NCBI RefSeq assembly: GCF_014640535.1
Contig: NZ_BMHD01000001.1
Location: forward strand, 1,862,214-1,926,213
Origin: Cnuibacter physcomitrellae
Lineage (GTDB): Bacteria > Actinomycetota > Actinomycetes > Actinomycetales > Microbacteriaceae
Length of the DNA stretch: 64,000 bases
Direction of reading: 5' to 3'
The stretch's first letter is position 1. The number at the start of each line of letters is the position of its first letter. The notes below the pieces were generated by a model, which had not been told where the DNA came from, did not search any database, and saw only the letters and a program-made list of their open reading frames with translations. Below, in pieces: positions 33,195 to 42,248 of this stretch. The translations under genes and the position numbers were made by a program.

Positions 33195-34259
33195 ATGACC
33201 ATCCGCATCCCTCGCCGCAGGGCCGCCCGAGCCACCGTGCTCGCCGCGGGCCTCGCTGCCGTGCTCGCCGCCGTCGCCGGCTGCTCCTCCTCGAGCGCGA
33301 GCGACGCCCCGTCGACCGACGGCAGCTCGCTGACCCCGCTCACCCTGCAGACCTCGTGGATCCCGCTGGTCCAGTTCGGCGGCAGCTACGTCGCCGACAA
33401 GGAGGGCTACTACAACGCCAACGGCGTCGACGTCGACATCCTCCCCGGCGGACCCGACGTCGACTCGATGGCCGCAGTGGCCTCCGGTCAGGCCGACATC
33501 GGCATGGGCAACGCCGACACCGTCGCCCGCGCCAACGAGCAGGGCGCCGACCTCGTCATCATCGCCGCCGGCTTCCAGAAGAACCCGCTCGCGATCCTGT
33601 CGAGCCCCGACAAGCCCATCAAGACGCCGAAGGACATGGAGGGCAAGAAGATCGGCGTGCCGTCGGGCGATGAGGCCGCCCAGTCGGCGCTCGTCGACTT
33701 CAACGGGCTCGACGCCTCGGCCATCACGAGCGTGCCGGTCGGCTTCGACGTCGCGCCGCTCGTCTCGGGCGAGGTCGACGGCCTCTGGGTGTTCTACACC
33801 GAGCAGCCCATCGCCTACGAGGAGAACACCGGCAAGGAGGGCGTGACCATGCTCACCGCCGACTACGGCCTCGACGTCTACGCCCAGGTCTACGCCGTCC
33901 AGCGCTCCGCGCTCGAGGACGACAGCAAGCGCACCGCGATCGAGGGCTTCCTCAAGGGCGAGATCGAGGGGTGGCAGGCGTACGTCAAGGACCCGACCGA
34001 GGCGGTCGACCTCACGGTCAACGACTACGCGAAGGACGGCGGCCTCACGATCGAGGAGCAGACCAAGCAGGCCGAGCGCCAGATGGACCTCCTCGTCACC
34101 CCCGAGACCGAGGAGCACGGCCTGCTCTGGATCTCGGACGACGGCATCCAGAAGAACCTCACCACGCTGAAGTCGCTCGGCATCACCGGAGCGGACGAGT
34201 CGCTCTTCGACACCTCGGTGCTGCAGGACGTCTACCAGGGCAAGAACACCATCGGCTGA
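33195..34259 (+). CDS. NMT1/THI5-like ABC transporter substrate-binding lipoprotein
   Basis: A 354-residue lipoprotein. The signal peptide ends in lipobox AVAGC (Cys about 29), so it is anchored outside the membrane. The binding fold matches NMT1/THI5-type proteins: a QTSWIPLVQFGGSYVADKEG start, GMGNADTVARA and a GLWVFYTEQPIAY stretch. Characterised relatives bind pyrimidine precursors of thiamine, sulfonates or nucleobases. The ATG follows AAGGAGAACC. It is followed by a strong terminator, which should make it more abundant than the membrane parts. Neighbouring purine enzymes suggest a nucleobase or nucleoside ligand. Confidence 0.88.
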   Translation: MTIRIPRRRAARATVLAAGLAAVLAAVAGCSSSSASDAPSTDGSSLTPLTLQTSWIPLVQFGGSYVADKEGYYNANGVDVDILPGGPDVDSMAAVASGQADIGMGNADTVARANEQGADLVIIAAGFQKNPLAILSSPDKPIKTPKDMEGKKIGVPSGDEAAQSALVDFNGLDASAITSVPVGFDVAPLVSGEVDGLWVFYTEQPIAYEENTGKEGVTMLTADYGLDVYAQVYAVQRSALEDDSKRTAIEGFLKGEIEGWQAYVKDPTEAVDLTVNDYAKDGGLTIEEQTKQAERQMDLLVTPETEEHGLLWISDDGIQKNLTTLKSLGITGADESLFDTSVLQDVYQGKNTIG

Positions 34260-34267
34260 CACAGACC

Positions 34268-34312
34268 GAGCGGCGCGGGGCTCCCTCCAAGGCCCCGCGC
34301 CGCTCTTCCCCT
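34268..34312 (+). terminator. Hairpin between binding protein and ATPase genes
   Basis: A perfect 14-base stem, GAGCGGCGCGGGGC with its complement at 34292-34305, is followed by TTCCCCTTCTCC. It is an attenuating terminator or 3' stabiliser within the operon. Confidence 0.75.
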
Positions 34313-34364
34313 TCTCCCCTCTTCTCTCCCCCGCTCCCCTCACCGCGACACCCGGAGGCACACC

Positions 34365-35225
34365 GTGGACGGATCCGGCTTCACCCTCACCAACCTGACC
34401 AAGGTGTACTCGTCGAAGAAGCGCGACGTGCTCGCCCTCGACGACGTCTCGCTCGCCGTCCCGCAGGGCTCGTTCACCGTGCTGCTCGGCCCCTCCGGAT
34501 GCGGCAAGTCCACGATCCTCCGCATCCTCGCCGACCTCGAGTCGTACTCGGCCGGCGAGGTCTCCATCCACGGCGAGACCCCGGCCGCGGTGCGCAAGGC
34601 GCACCGGCTCGGCCTCGCCCTGCAGGACCCGTCGCTGCTGCCGTGGCGCAGCGTCCGCGACAACATCCGCCTCCCCGGCCAGGTGATGAGGACGCCGATC
34701 CCCCAGGATCGGGTCGACGACCTCATCCGCCTGGTCGGGCTCGAGGGCTTCGCCGACTCGCGCCCGTCCCAGCTCTCGGGCGGCATGCGCCAGCGAGTGG
34801 CGATCGCCCGCGCCATCGCCACCGAGCCCGAGATCCTCCTGCTGGACGAGCCGTTCGGCGCCCTCGACGAGATCACCCGCCAGCGCATGAACGAGGAGCT
34901 GCAGAAGCTCTGGTCCGCGTCGAGCGCGACGGCCCTCCTCGTGACCCACTCCATCTCGGAGGCCGCGTTCCTCGCCGACCGCGTCGTCGTCATGTCGCCG
35001 CGCCCCGGCCGCATCGTCGGCGAGATCACGATCGACTTCCCGCGCCCGCGCAGGCGCGAGCTGCTCTCGACGGGCGAGTTCCACGCGGTCTGCGATCAGC
35101 TGTCCGCCATGCTCCACTCCGGCACCGAGGACGACGACCCGGACGACCTCGTGTCGGACGGCGAGCTCGCGGGCGCGGGCGCCTCCGCCGGACCCTCCGC
35201 GGGCGCGTCCGGATCGGCGGCCTGA
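34365..35225 (+). CDS. ABC transporter ATP-binding protein (SsuB/TauB type)
   Basis: A 286-residue ATPase with Walker A GPSGCGKST near 42-50, signature LSGGMRQR near 138, Walker B ILLLDEPFGALD near 158 and the switch His in VTHSISEA. Sequence features place it in the nitrate/sulfonate/taurine/THI5 group, matching the binding protein upstream. A long Gly/Ala/Ser tail follows the nucleotide-binding fold and seems dispensable. GTG start after CGGAGGCACACC. The next gene begins 1 base after its stop. Confidence 0.93.
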   Translation: MDGSGFTLTNLTKVYSSKKRDVLALDDVSLAVPQGSFTVLLGPSGCGKSTILRILADLESYSAGEVSIHGETPAAVRKAHRLGLALQDPSLLPWRSVRDNIRLPGQVMRTPIPQDRVDDLIRLVGLEGFADSRPSQLSGGMRQRVAIARAIATEPEILLLDEPFGALDEITRQRMNEELQKLWSASSATALLVTHSISEAAFLADRVVVMSPRPGRIVGEITIDFPRPRRRELLSTGEFHAVCDQLSAMLHSGTEDDDPDDLVSDGELAGAGASAGPSAGASGSAA

Positions 35226-35226
35226 C

Positions 35227-36948
35227 GTGAGCACCGCTTCCGTGACGGGGTCGTCGCAGGGCGCCCGCACCTCCGCCGGCCCGGCGGACGGCCGCTCAGG
35301 CGCGCCGGGCGACCGCGACGCGATCCGTGCCGCCGCCGTCGCCACCGAGCGCTCCCGATCGCGCCGCGCCGCGCGCCGTGGTGCGATCAACGGCTGGGTC
35401 ACGACCCTCGTCGTCTCCCTCGCGCTGCTCGTGCTCTGGGAGGTCGCCGCCGACCTGTGGCTCACCCGCCTGGGCGTCATCGCGTCGCCGAGCGCCATCG
35501 TCCAGAGCCTCATCGCGGATGCGGGCCTGTACTGGAGCAACTTCACCGCCACGGCCTGGGTCGCGATCCGGGGCTGGTTCTGGGGGAACCTCCTCGCCGT
35601 CCTCGTCGCGATCGTCTTCGTGCAGGTGCCCGCCTTCGAGTCGCTCTTCCTGCGTCTCGCGCTCACCCTGTTCTGCCTGCCGCTCGTGGCCGTCAACCCG
35701 CTGCTCCAGCTGACCTTCGACCCCGACACCGCGAAGGTCGTGCTCACCTCGCTCGCCGTCTTCTTCACCACGCTCGTCGGCACGATGCTCGGGCTGCGGT
35801 CGGCGGATGGCGGACCGCTCACCATGGTCACCGCGTGGGGCGGCGGCGGGCTCCCGAAGCTGCGCTTCGTGCGCTTCCCGTCCGGCATCCCCGCCATCCT
35901 CACCGGCCTGCAGATCGGTGCCGCCGCCGCTGCGCTCGGCGCGATCTTCGGGGAGTTCATCGGCGCGAAGTCGGGCCTCGGCGTGCTGCTCATCAACGGG
36001 CTCATGGGCCTGAACCTCCCGCGCGTCTGGTCGGTGGCGGTGCTCGTGACGCTCATGGCGGCGGTGCCGTACGGACTCTTCGGGCTGCTGCGCCGCTGGC
36101 TCACCCCCTGGTCGGCCTCGATCTCGAACGCCCAGGCCGCCACCGCCTCGCCGCGGGGCTCGGCGTTCAGCCGGTTCGCGAGCGCGGTGGCCTGGACGAT
36201 CGGCTCGATCGTCGTCATCCTCCTCGCCTGGTGGGCGTACCTCATCGTCTTCGACATGTCGCCGTTCGTGGGCAAGTCCCCCGTCGACGTGTTCCAGTAC
36301 CTGTTCGTGAGCGAGGAGGCCGCGGCGAACCGCGCCGTGCTCGTCGAGGCGCTCGGCGTCACCCTGGTGCACGCCGGCACGGGGTACATCGCGGGACTCG
36401 TCGTCGGCATCGCGATGGCGGTGGCGTTCGTCACGGTCCCGGTGGTGGAGCGCGTGCTGACCCCGCTCGCCGTGGCACTGCGATCCGTGCCGATCATCGT
36501 GCTCATCCCGGTGCTCATCCTCGCCCTCGGGCGCGGGCTGGGGGGAGTCGTCGCGTTCACCGCGATCGTCACGTTCTTCCCCACCCTCGCCAACGTCCAG
36601 GGGGGCCTCAAGCGCGTTCCGTCGGATGCGTTCACCCTCATGCGCTCCTACGACTCGTCGATCTGGAGCAACCTCTGGCGCGTGCAGCTGCCGTACACGC
36701 TGCCCGCGATCTTCGCCTCGGCGCGCATCGCGGCCCCCACGGCCGTGCTGGCGGCGACGCTCGCCGAGTGGCTCGCCACCGGCGACGGGCTCGGGCACAC
36801 GATCGTCACGTCGCGGTCGCACTCCGACTACACGCAGCTCTGGGCGGCGGCCGCGCTCCTCACCGCGGTGTCGCTCGTCTTCTACAGCCTCGTGAGCTGG
36901 GCGGAGCGGGTCGTGCTGCGCCGGTTCGCGCCCTCCCAGGTGGGCTGA
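35227..36948 (+). CDS. Fused double ABC transporter permease
   Basis: A 573-residue protein with two binding-protein-dependent permease (BPD_transp_1) domains in one chain. The first spans about 50-290 and has the EAA-like loop AWGGGGLPKLRFVRFPSGIPAI. The second spans about 315-565 with the loop SYDSSIWSNLWRVQLPYTLPAI. Normally such importers use a homodimer or two genes, so the fusion fixes a heterodimeric arrangement. The N-terminal 45 residues are a disordered basic stretch. The GTG is one base after the ATPase stop, so the two are coupled. Confidence 0.9.
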   Translation: MSTASVTGSSQGARTSAGPADGRSGAPGDRDAIRAAAVATERSRSRRAARRGAINGWVTTLVVSLALLVLWEVAADLWLTRLGVIASPSAIVQSLIADAGLYWSNFTATAWVAIRGWFWGNLLAVLVAIVFVQVPAFESLFLRLALTLFCLPLVAVNPLLQLTFDPDTAKVVLTSLAVFFTTLVGTMLGLRSADGGPLTMVTAWGGGGLPKLRFVRFPSGIPAILTGLQIGAAAAALGAIFGEFIGAKSGLGVLLINGLMGLNLPRVWSVAVLVTLMAAVPYGLFGLLRRWLTPWSASISNAQAATASPRGSAFSRFASAVAWTIGSIVVILLAWWAYLIVFDMSPFVGKSPVDVFQYLFVSEEAAANRAVLVEALGVTLVHAGTGYIAGLVVGIAMAVAFVTVPVVERVLTPLAVALRSVPIIVLIPVLILALGRGLGGVVAFTAIVTFFPTLANVQGGLKRVPSDAFTLMRSYDSSIWSNLWRVQLPYTLPAIFASARIAAPTAVLAATLAEWLATGDGLGHTIVTSRSHSDYTQLWAAAALLTAVSLVFYSLVSWAERVVLRRFAPSQVG

Positions 36949-37017
36949 CCGCCCGGCGCGAGGCCGCGCATCCGTCACCACCCGCATCCGTCACCCGGTC
37001 ACCTCGAAAGGACCCCC

Positions 37018-37716
37018 ATGGCCACCCCGCACATCTCCGCCGAGCCCGGCGACTTCGCTTCCGACGTGCTCATGCCCGGCGACCCGCGCCGCGCGAAGCT
37101 CATCGCCGAGACCTTCTTCGACTCGCCCCGGCTCGTCACCGAGGTGCGCGGCATCCTCGGCTACACCGGCACCGTCGAGGGCCGTCCGGTCTCCGTGCTC
37201 GCCTCGGGGATGGGCATCCCCTCCCTGTCGATCTACGCCACCGAGCTCGCGCGCCACTACGGGGTGAAGCGCATCATCCGCGTGGGCACGATCGGTGCGC
37301 TGCAGCCGTGGCTCGAGCTCGGCGACGTCATCGCCGCCTCCAGCGCGCACACGAACTCCGCCCTCACCTCGGGGTGGGTGCCGAGCGTCACGTTCAGCCA
37401 CGCGCCGAGCTTCTCGCTGCTGCGGAAGGCCGTGGAGTACGGAGAGGCCACGGGGAAGACCATCCACGTCGGCCCGCTGTTCACCACCGACCAGTTCTAC
37501 AACCCCGACACCACCGTGGTGCCGAAGCTCATCGAGTACGGCACGCTCGGCGTCGACATGGAGGCGGCCGGTCTCTACGCGGTCGGGCTCAAGGAGGGCT
37601 TCGAGACCCTCATGGTCGGCACCATCAGCGACAAGCCGGGCCAGGACATGACCGCGGCCGAGCGCGAGACCACCTTCGCCGACATGGTGTCGTTCGGGCT
37701 GGCGGCCTTCAAGTGA
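37018..37716 (+). CDS. deoD: Purine nucleoside phosphorylase (DeoD type)
   Basis: A 232-residue hexameric-type PNP of standard length. It cleaves purine (deoxy)nucleosides with phosphate to base plus ribose 1-phosphate. Signatures are the start TPHISAEPGDFASDVLMPGDPRRA, GMGIPSLSIYATEL near 60, RVGTIGAL near 87 and the EAAGLYAV segment near 180 with the substrate-binding Met-Glu pair. The catalytic-Asp region reads TISDKPGQDMT. It lies 69 bases after the permease and its stop overlaps the adenosine deaminase start, placing it in one salvage operon. Confidence 0.95.
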   Translation: MATPHISAEPGDFASDVLMPGDPRRAKLIAETFFDSPRLVTEVRGILGYTGTVEGRPVSVLASGMGIPSLSIYATELARHYGVKRIIRVGTIGALQPWLELGDVIAASSAHTNSALTSGWVPSVTFSHAPSFSLLRKAVEYGEATGKTIHVGPLFTTDQFYNPDTTVVPKLIEYGTLGVDMEAAGLYAVGLKEGFETLMVGTISDKPGQDMTAAERETTFADMVSFGLAAFK

Positions 37717-38903
37717 GCGGGTTCGCATCTCCGGGCTTCCGCCCGGCGGGATATCCGCGCTGGGCCGAGGCCGACGAGCCGTGGATCGAGTTCCCGAAGG
37801 TGTCGCTGCACGATCACCTCGACGGCTCCCTGCGGCCCGAGACCCTCATCGAGCTCGCGGCCTCGTCGGGCGTGACGCTGCCGTACGACGACCCCGAGAC
37901 GCTCGCCCGCTGGTTCATCGGCGACGTCGCCGAGCCGCAGGTCGCCCACTGGGACGAGAAGTTCGGCCTCACCACTGCGGTCATGCAGACCGAGGAGAGC
38001 ATCGTCCGGATCGCCCGGGAGTGGGTGATCGAGGCCGCCGCCGACGGTGTCGTGTACGGCGAGGCCCGCTGGGCGCCCGAGAAGCACATCCTCGGCGGGC
38101 TCCCCCTGCGCGTCGCGGTCGAGGCGGTGGCCGCCGGGCTGGCGGAGGGCGAGGCGATCGTCGCCGCCGAAGGCGGACGCATCCGCGCCCGGCAGCTGCT
38201 GTGCGGGATGCGCTCGTCGACGCTCAGCTTCGAGATCGCGCGGCTCGCCGTCGACACGTACGGCGAGTGGGGCGGCAGCGTCGCGGGGTACGACATCGCG
38301 GGGCCGGAGGACGGCTTCCCCGTGCGTCAGCATCTGGATGCGTTCACCCTGCTCGATCGCGAGGGCGTGCCCTACACGATCCACACCGGTGAGGCGGACG
38401 GCGAGCACAGCGTCTGGGAGACCGTGCACCTCGCGCACGCGCTGCGCCTGGGCCACGGCGTGCGGATCATCGAGGACGTGCGGCTGAACGGCCGCCCACT
38501 CGGGGTGAGGACCGCCGTGCGTGACGTCGCCGCCGCCCGTGCCGGATCCGGGCCCGCGTCCCTCACGCTCGGCCGCACGGCGCAGTGGGTGGTCGACCGC
38601 CGCATCCCGCTCGAGGTGTGCGTGTCGTCGAACTCGAAGGGCGTGGTCGACGGGATCGAGAACCACCCCGTGGAGCTCCTCCGCGAGCTCGGGTTCACGG
38701 TCACGATCAACCCCGACAACCGCCTCATCTCGATGATCTCGATCAGCGCCGACTTCCGCCGGATCGAGGAGCAGTTCGGCTGGGGCGTGCCCGAGTTCGA
38801 GGCCGCGGAGCTCGCCGCCGTCGAGGCCGCGTTCCTCTCCGGCCCCGAGAAGCGCGCCCTCGCCGCGGAGGTGAAGGCGGCCATCGCCGCCTTCACCCGC
38901 TAG
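37713..38903 (+). CDS. add: Adenosine deaminase
   Basis: A 396-residue metal-dependent deaminase converting adenosine to inosine. It has the zinc motif HDHLDGSLRP near 34, GVVYGEARWAPE near 112, HTGEADGEHS near 230 with catalytic residues, HGVRI near 250, and SSNSKG and NPDNRLIS near 310-335. It is longer than E. coli Add (333) because of an insert after position 255. The GTG start overlaps the PNP stop as GTGA. With PNP and the transporter it forms a route from imported adenosine to hypoxanthine and ribose 1-phosphate. Confidence 0.93.
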   Translation: MSGFASPGFRPAGYPRWAEADEPWIEFPKVSLHDHLDGSLRPETLIELAASSGVTLPYDDPETLARWFIGDVAEPQVAHWDEKFGLTTAVMQTEESIVRIAREWVIEAAADGVVYGEARWAPEKHILGGLPLRVAVEAVAAGLAEGEAIVAAEGGRIRARQLLCGMRSSTLSFEIARLAVDTYGEWGGSVAGYDIAGPEDGFPVRQHLDAFTLLDREGVPYTIHTGEADGEHSVWETVHLAHALRLGHGVRIIEDVRLNGRPLGVRTAVRDVAAARAGSGPASLTLGRTAQWVVDRRIPLEVCVSSNSKGVVDGIENHPVELLRELGFTVTINPDNRLISMISISADFRRIEEQFGWGVPEFEAAELAAVEAAFLSGPEKRALAAEVKAAIAAFTR

Positions 38904-38925
38904 CCCGCCCGCCTCCGCGCCGCTT

Positions 38926-38984
38926 CGACACCGAATCCCCCGAAGCCCCGCCCTATCCGGCAGACTTGCCGCGGATCGGTGTCG
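38926..38984. repeat. Family B hairpin repeat, copy 1 (59 bases)
   Basis: CGACACCGA and TCGGTGTCG form the tips. The interior GAAGCCCCGCCCTATYCGGC is shared with the copy at 39109. It follows adenosine deaminase by 22 bases. The gap 38904-39195 contains three such hairpins and no gene. Confidence 0.8.
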
Positions 38985-39029
38985 AGGCGACGGGGGCGAG
39001 GCGGGCCGCCACCCCGCCTAGGCCCGTCC

Positions 39030-39094
39030 GTCATCACGAAATACGGCGAAGCCCCTCCGTATACGTCGAGCTTCGCCGAATCCCGTGACGAGCA
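39030..39094. repeat. Family C-like hairpin
   Basis: CGGCGAAG and CTTCGCCG form an inner 8-base stem, and imperfect outer arms begin TCATCACG. The outer-arm motif recurs at 59862-59932. Confidence 0.6.
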
Positions 39095-39108
39095 ACCACC
39101 GTCACCCC

Positions 39109-39166
39109 GGCACCGAATCCTCCGAAGCCCCGCCCTATTCGGCGGACTTGCCGCGGATCGGTGTCG
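39109..39166. repeat. Family B hairpin repeat, copy 2
   Basis: CACCGAATCC at the left and GGATCGGTG at the right, with an interior nearly identical to copy 1. It ends 30 bases before the creatininase-type gene stop, so it separates two convergent operons. Confidence 0.78.
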
Positions 39167-39195
39167 AAGCGACGCGAGGGGAAGCGGAGCGGGGG

Positions 39196-39948
39196 TCAGG
39201 GGAGGCGGGCGAGGAAGTCCGTGAGGACGGTGAGGGAGCCGGCGACGGTGGCGTCGAGGAGGCGGTGGCCCGTCTCGGCGGTGGCGGCGGTGGGGTCACC
39301 GAAGACGCCGGAGGGCGAGAACGGATGCAGCTGCATCGGGGTGGTGCCGAAGTCGCCCGGGAACGAGGGATAGACCGCGACCGCGCGCTCCGGGTGCACG
39401 AGGGTGTCGTCGATGGCGAGCATCATCGACGTCTCGAGCTCGTCGGCGTGGTTGAGCCCGGGGGCCGCCGACTGCGTCGTCCGCACCGCGGCCGCCGCGG
39501 CGTCGAGACCGGGGTAGTCGAGCGCGATCGCGGGGAACCCCTCCTGCAGCAGCGTGCGCACCGCGCCGTAGAGCGGCGTCCGGTTGCCCCAGTCGCCGTT
39601 CACGACGACGAGGCCCGAGGCCGGCGCGGGCGAGGCGGCCAGCGCCCGACCGATGTCGAGCGCGATCGCGGCCACGGTCGACGCCGAGAGCGACACCGTG
39701 CCCGGGTAGCCGGCGTTGTTCCACGTGTCGCCGTACGGCACGGCGGGCAGCAGCACCGCGTCGAGCGCCAGGGCGATGCCGCGCGCGACGTGCACCGCCT
39801 GGAACGTGTCGGTGCCGAGCGGGAGCTGCGGTCCGTGCTGCTCGAGCGCCCCGAACGGCAGCACCGCGAGCCGCGACGCGGGCGGCGCGTCGGTGCGGCC
39901 GAGGTGCCCGGCCACATCGGTCCAGGGTGTGCGCTCCGCCTCGATCAT
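39196..39948 (-). CDS. Creatininase-family amidohydrolase
   Basis: A 250-residue protein. Metal-binding signatures of the creatininase/MftE/FAPy-deformylase family are FGALEQHGPQLPLGTDT near 33, VVNGDWGNRTPL near 115 and NHADELETS near 165. The family opens or trims cyclic or N-formyl amides, so a role in purine-ring or related heterocycle breakdown is plausible. It lies 25 bases after the amidohydrolase stop in an operon that starts near the second LacI gene. The exact substrate is unknown. Confidence 0.87.
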   Translation of the reverse strand: MIEAERTPWTDVAGHLGRTDAPPASRLAVLPFGALEQHGPQLPLGTDTFQAVHVARGIALALDAVLLPAVPYGDTWNNAGYPGTVSLSASTVAAIALDIGRALAASPAPASGLVVVNGDWGNRTPLYGAVRTLLQEGFPAIALDYPGLDAAAAAVRTTQSAAPGLNHADELETSMMLAIDDTLVHPERAVAVYPSFPGDFGTTPMQLHPFSPSGVFGDPTAATAETGHRLLDATVAGSLTVLTDFLARLP

Positions 39949-39973
39949 GCCTCCATCCTCCCCTCGAGACGGC

Positions 39974-41410
39974 TCACGGCGCGTAGTCCTGGATGCTGCC
40001 GCGCGAGCGGTCGGTGAGCTCCGGGATGCGGGCGTTGAGCTCGGCGATCGCCTCCCCGAGGTCGAGGCGGGTGAGTCGGCCGTCGCGCACGACGACCTCG
40101 CCGTCGACGAGCACGGTGCGCACGTCGCTCGCCCGCACGCTCAGGACGAGCGCGGCCGCGAGGTCGTGCATGGGCTGCATGTGCGGGGCCGACGGATCGA
40201 TGAGCACGATGTCGGCCGTGTACCCCGGCAGCAGGGCGCCGAGCGACGCCTCCTGCCCGAAGACGGCGGCGCTCTGCCGCGTGGCGATGTCGAGCGCGTG
40301 CTGCGAGGTGAGCCAGGTCGCGTCGAGGTGGGCGTCCTTCTGCTTCAGCGACAGGATGCGCAGGCTCTCGAGCACGTCGAGCGTGTTGTTCGACGCCGGC
40401 CCGTCGGTCCCGAGCCCGACGGTCACGCCCGCGTCGTGCAGCATCCGCACCGGCGTCGTGGTGTGCGCGTGCTTCATGTAGACCTTGCTGCACGACGCCA
40501 CTCCGACCCGATCGGCGTAGGGCACGAGCCACTCGAGGTCGCTCTCGACGATGCCGGTGCCGTGCGCGATGATCGCCCCCGCCTCGAGCACGCCGGTGTC
40601 GTGCAGCACCTGGATGGGCGTGACCCCGCGCTTGGCGAGGCTCGACTCGGTCTGCTGCATGTTCTCGGCAGCATGGATGTGCGTGCGGATCCCGAGACGC
40701 CTCGCATGCGCGGCGGTCAGCTCGAGGTCGGCGTCGTCGACCGTGTAGGTCGCGTGCGGACCCATCGCGGTGCGGATGCGGCCACCGGCCGCGCCGTTCC
40801 AGCGCTCCGCGAACGCGGCCGACGACTCGACACCGGCGGGCCCCTGCGACGAGAAGAAGGTGGAGGCGAGCAGCGCCCGCGCTCCGCTCTCCTCGACCGC
40901 GCGGGCGATCTGGTCGGTCGCGAAGTAGTGGTCGGCGAACGACGTGACCCCACCGAGCAGCATCTCGCCGATGGCGAGCTGCGCTCCGAGGTAGACGTCA
41001 CGGTCGGTGAGGTTCACCTCCATCGGCCAGATGTGCTTGTTGAACCACTCGTTCGTCGGCACGTCCTCCGCCGAGCCGCGGAACATCGTCATCGGCGAGT
41101 GCGTGTGCCCGTTCATCAGGCCGGGGATCGCGACGAGCCCGTGGGCGTCGATCCGCGCGGCCGCGTCGAGCACCGAGGCGGGGACGGAGGCGGTGGGCAC
41201 CACCCACGCGATGACCCCGCCTCGGGTGCCGATGGCGTGGTCGTCGAGGAACGTCGCGGTCCCCCGCGCCTCGACGTCCTCGCGCGGCAGCTCGGGGTAG
41301 GCGGGCGCCGGACGCGTGGTGTGCGTGAGGACGGTGGCACCGGTGATGACGGTGTCGACGAGGGTGACCTCATCGGGAGCGGAAGCAGGGTTCGGCGTGG
41401 TCGCGCTCAT
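39974..41410 (-). CDS. Amidohydrolase (SAH/adenosine/guanine deaminase-like, cog0402 type)
   Basis: A 478-residue enzyme of the TrzN/SsnA/MtaD branch. It has the metal motif [13 protein letters not shown] near 95, [13 protein letters not shown] near 240, a GHG-type IIAHGTG near 275 and the catalytic [12 protein letters not shown] near 320. The branch deaminates adenosine-like compounds, SAH, MTA, guanine or s-triazines. The ATG at 41410 overlaps the GATase-like stop as ATGA; the longer open frame is rejected. Context favours a purine-type substrate delivered by the divergent BMP-type importer. Confidence 0.9.
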   Translation of the reverse strand: MSATTPNPASAPDEVTLVDTVITGATVLTHTTRPAPAYPELPREDVEARGTATFLDDHAIGTRGGVIAWVVPTASVPASVLDAAARIDAHGLVAIPGLMNGHTHSPMTMFRGSAEDVPTNEWFNKHIWPMEVNLTDRDVYLGAQLAIGEMLLGGVTSFADHYFATDQIARAVEESGARALLASTFFSSQGPAGVESSAAFAERWNGAAGGRIRTAMGPHATYTVDDADLELTAAHARRLGIRTHIHAAENMQQTESSLAKRGVTPIQVLHDTGVLEAGAIIAHGTGIVESDLEWLVPYADRVGVASCSKVYMKHAHTTTPVRMLHDAGVTVGLGTDGPASNNTLDVLESLRILSLKQKDAHLDATWLTSQHALDIATRQSAAVFGQEASLGALLPGYTADIVLIDPSAPHMQPMHDLAAALVLSVRASDVRTVLVDGEVVVRDGRLTRLDLGEAIAELNARIPELTDRSRGSIQDYAP

Positions 41411-42201
41411 GCTCCGGCCCCCACGCTCACGCCGGCAGCGCCGGCCGTCTCGAGCTCCTCCCCCGCGAGCCAGCGCACCGTGCGGTCGAACAGGGGTGCG
41501 TACCCGTCCCAGGCGAGGAACTCCGGCGGCGCCCAGTGCGGCGCGAGGTCGGAGGTGAACGCGCCGCTGCGCCCGGCCCCGTACTCCCCGAAGACGAGCA
41601 GCGGATGCCCGCCGCACTCGGCGACGAGGTCGGCGCCGGGCTTGACCACCACCTCGTTGAGCCCGAGCAGCGCCGGCCAGGCGGTGTCGAGGCCCGCGAC
41701 CACCGGATGCGCAGCCACCACGGCGGGTGCGGATCCTGCCGACATCTCCACCCGGTCGTCACGGTCGAGCACCTCGACGGGCAGCGCCGCCGCGAGCGGC
41801 GTCCGCCCCCACCGCGCCTTCGCGTCGATGCCCGAGAACGTCAGGTATCCGCCCACCATGAGCAGGCCGCCACCGGTCTCGGTGAAGCGCCGCAGCACCT
41901 CGACCCGATCGGGTTCGGGCACCGACCGGGTGAAGGTGGCCGGCGGCACCTGGAACGTGTTCGCGCCCACATCCGACACGACGACCACGTCGGCGATCTC
42001 GTGGAGGCCCTCCGCGGTGAGCGGCAGCGTGGTCGTGATCTCGTGCGCCGGCACGTGCGTGACCTCGTGTCCGGCAGCGCGCAGCGCGGCGACGAACTCC
42101 TGCCCTCCCGCGGTGTACTCCGACGTGTAGAACGCGTCGAACCCCTTCTGATGTACGGAGTAGACGAACCAGGATTCGCCGAGGAGGAGGATGCGGGCCA
42201 C
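41407..42201 (-). CDS. Class I glutamine-amidotransferase-like protein
   Basis: A 264-residue protein matching the GATase1-like COG5426 group, which lacks an obvious partner synthase. Strands and loops such as [25 protein letters not shown] and [13 protein letters not shown] outline the flavodoxin-like fold. A canonical Cys-His-Glu triad is not obvious. The function may be a sugar- or ligand-binding ThuA-like role rather than amide transfer. GTG start after AAAGGAGCCCCC. It follows LacI by 47 bases and precedes the amidohydrolase in the same operon. Confidence 0.78.
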   Translation of the reverse strand: MARILLLGESWFVYSVHQKGFDAFYTSEYTAGGQEFVAALRAAGHEVTHVPAHEITTTLPLTAEGLHEIADVVVVSDVGANTFQVPPATFTRSVPEPDRVEVLRRFTETGGGLLMVGGYLTFSGIDAKARWGRTPLAAALPVEVLDRDDRVEMSAGSAPAVVAAHPVVAGLDTAWPALLGLNEVVVKPGADLVAECGGHPLLVFGEYGAGRSGAFTSDLAPHWAPPEFLAWDGYAPLFDRTVRWLAGEELETAGAAGVSVGAGA

Positions 42202-42248
42202 GGGGGCTCCTTTCGAGGGGCGGACGGCAGAAGCGCGCGGAGTGCGCG

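Noticed and set aside
33183-36641. 1152-codon minus-strand frame across the transporter operon
   Set aside because: Antisense shadow spanning three coupled plus-strand genes.
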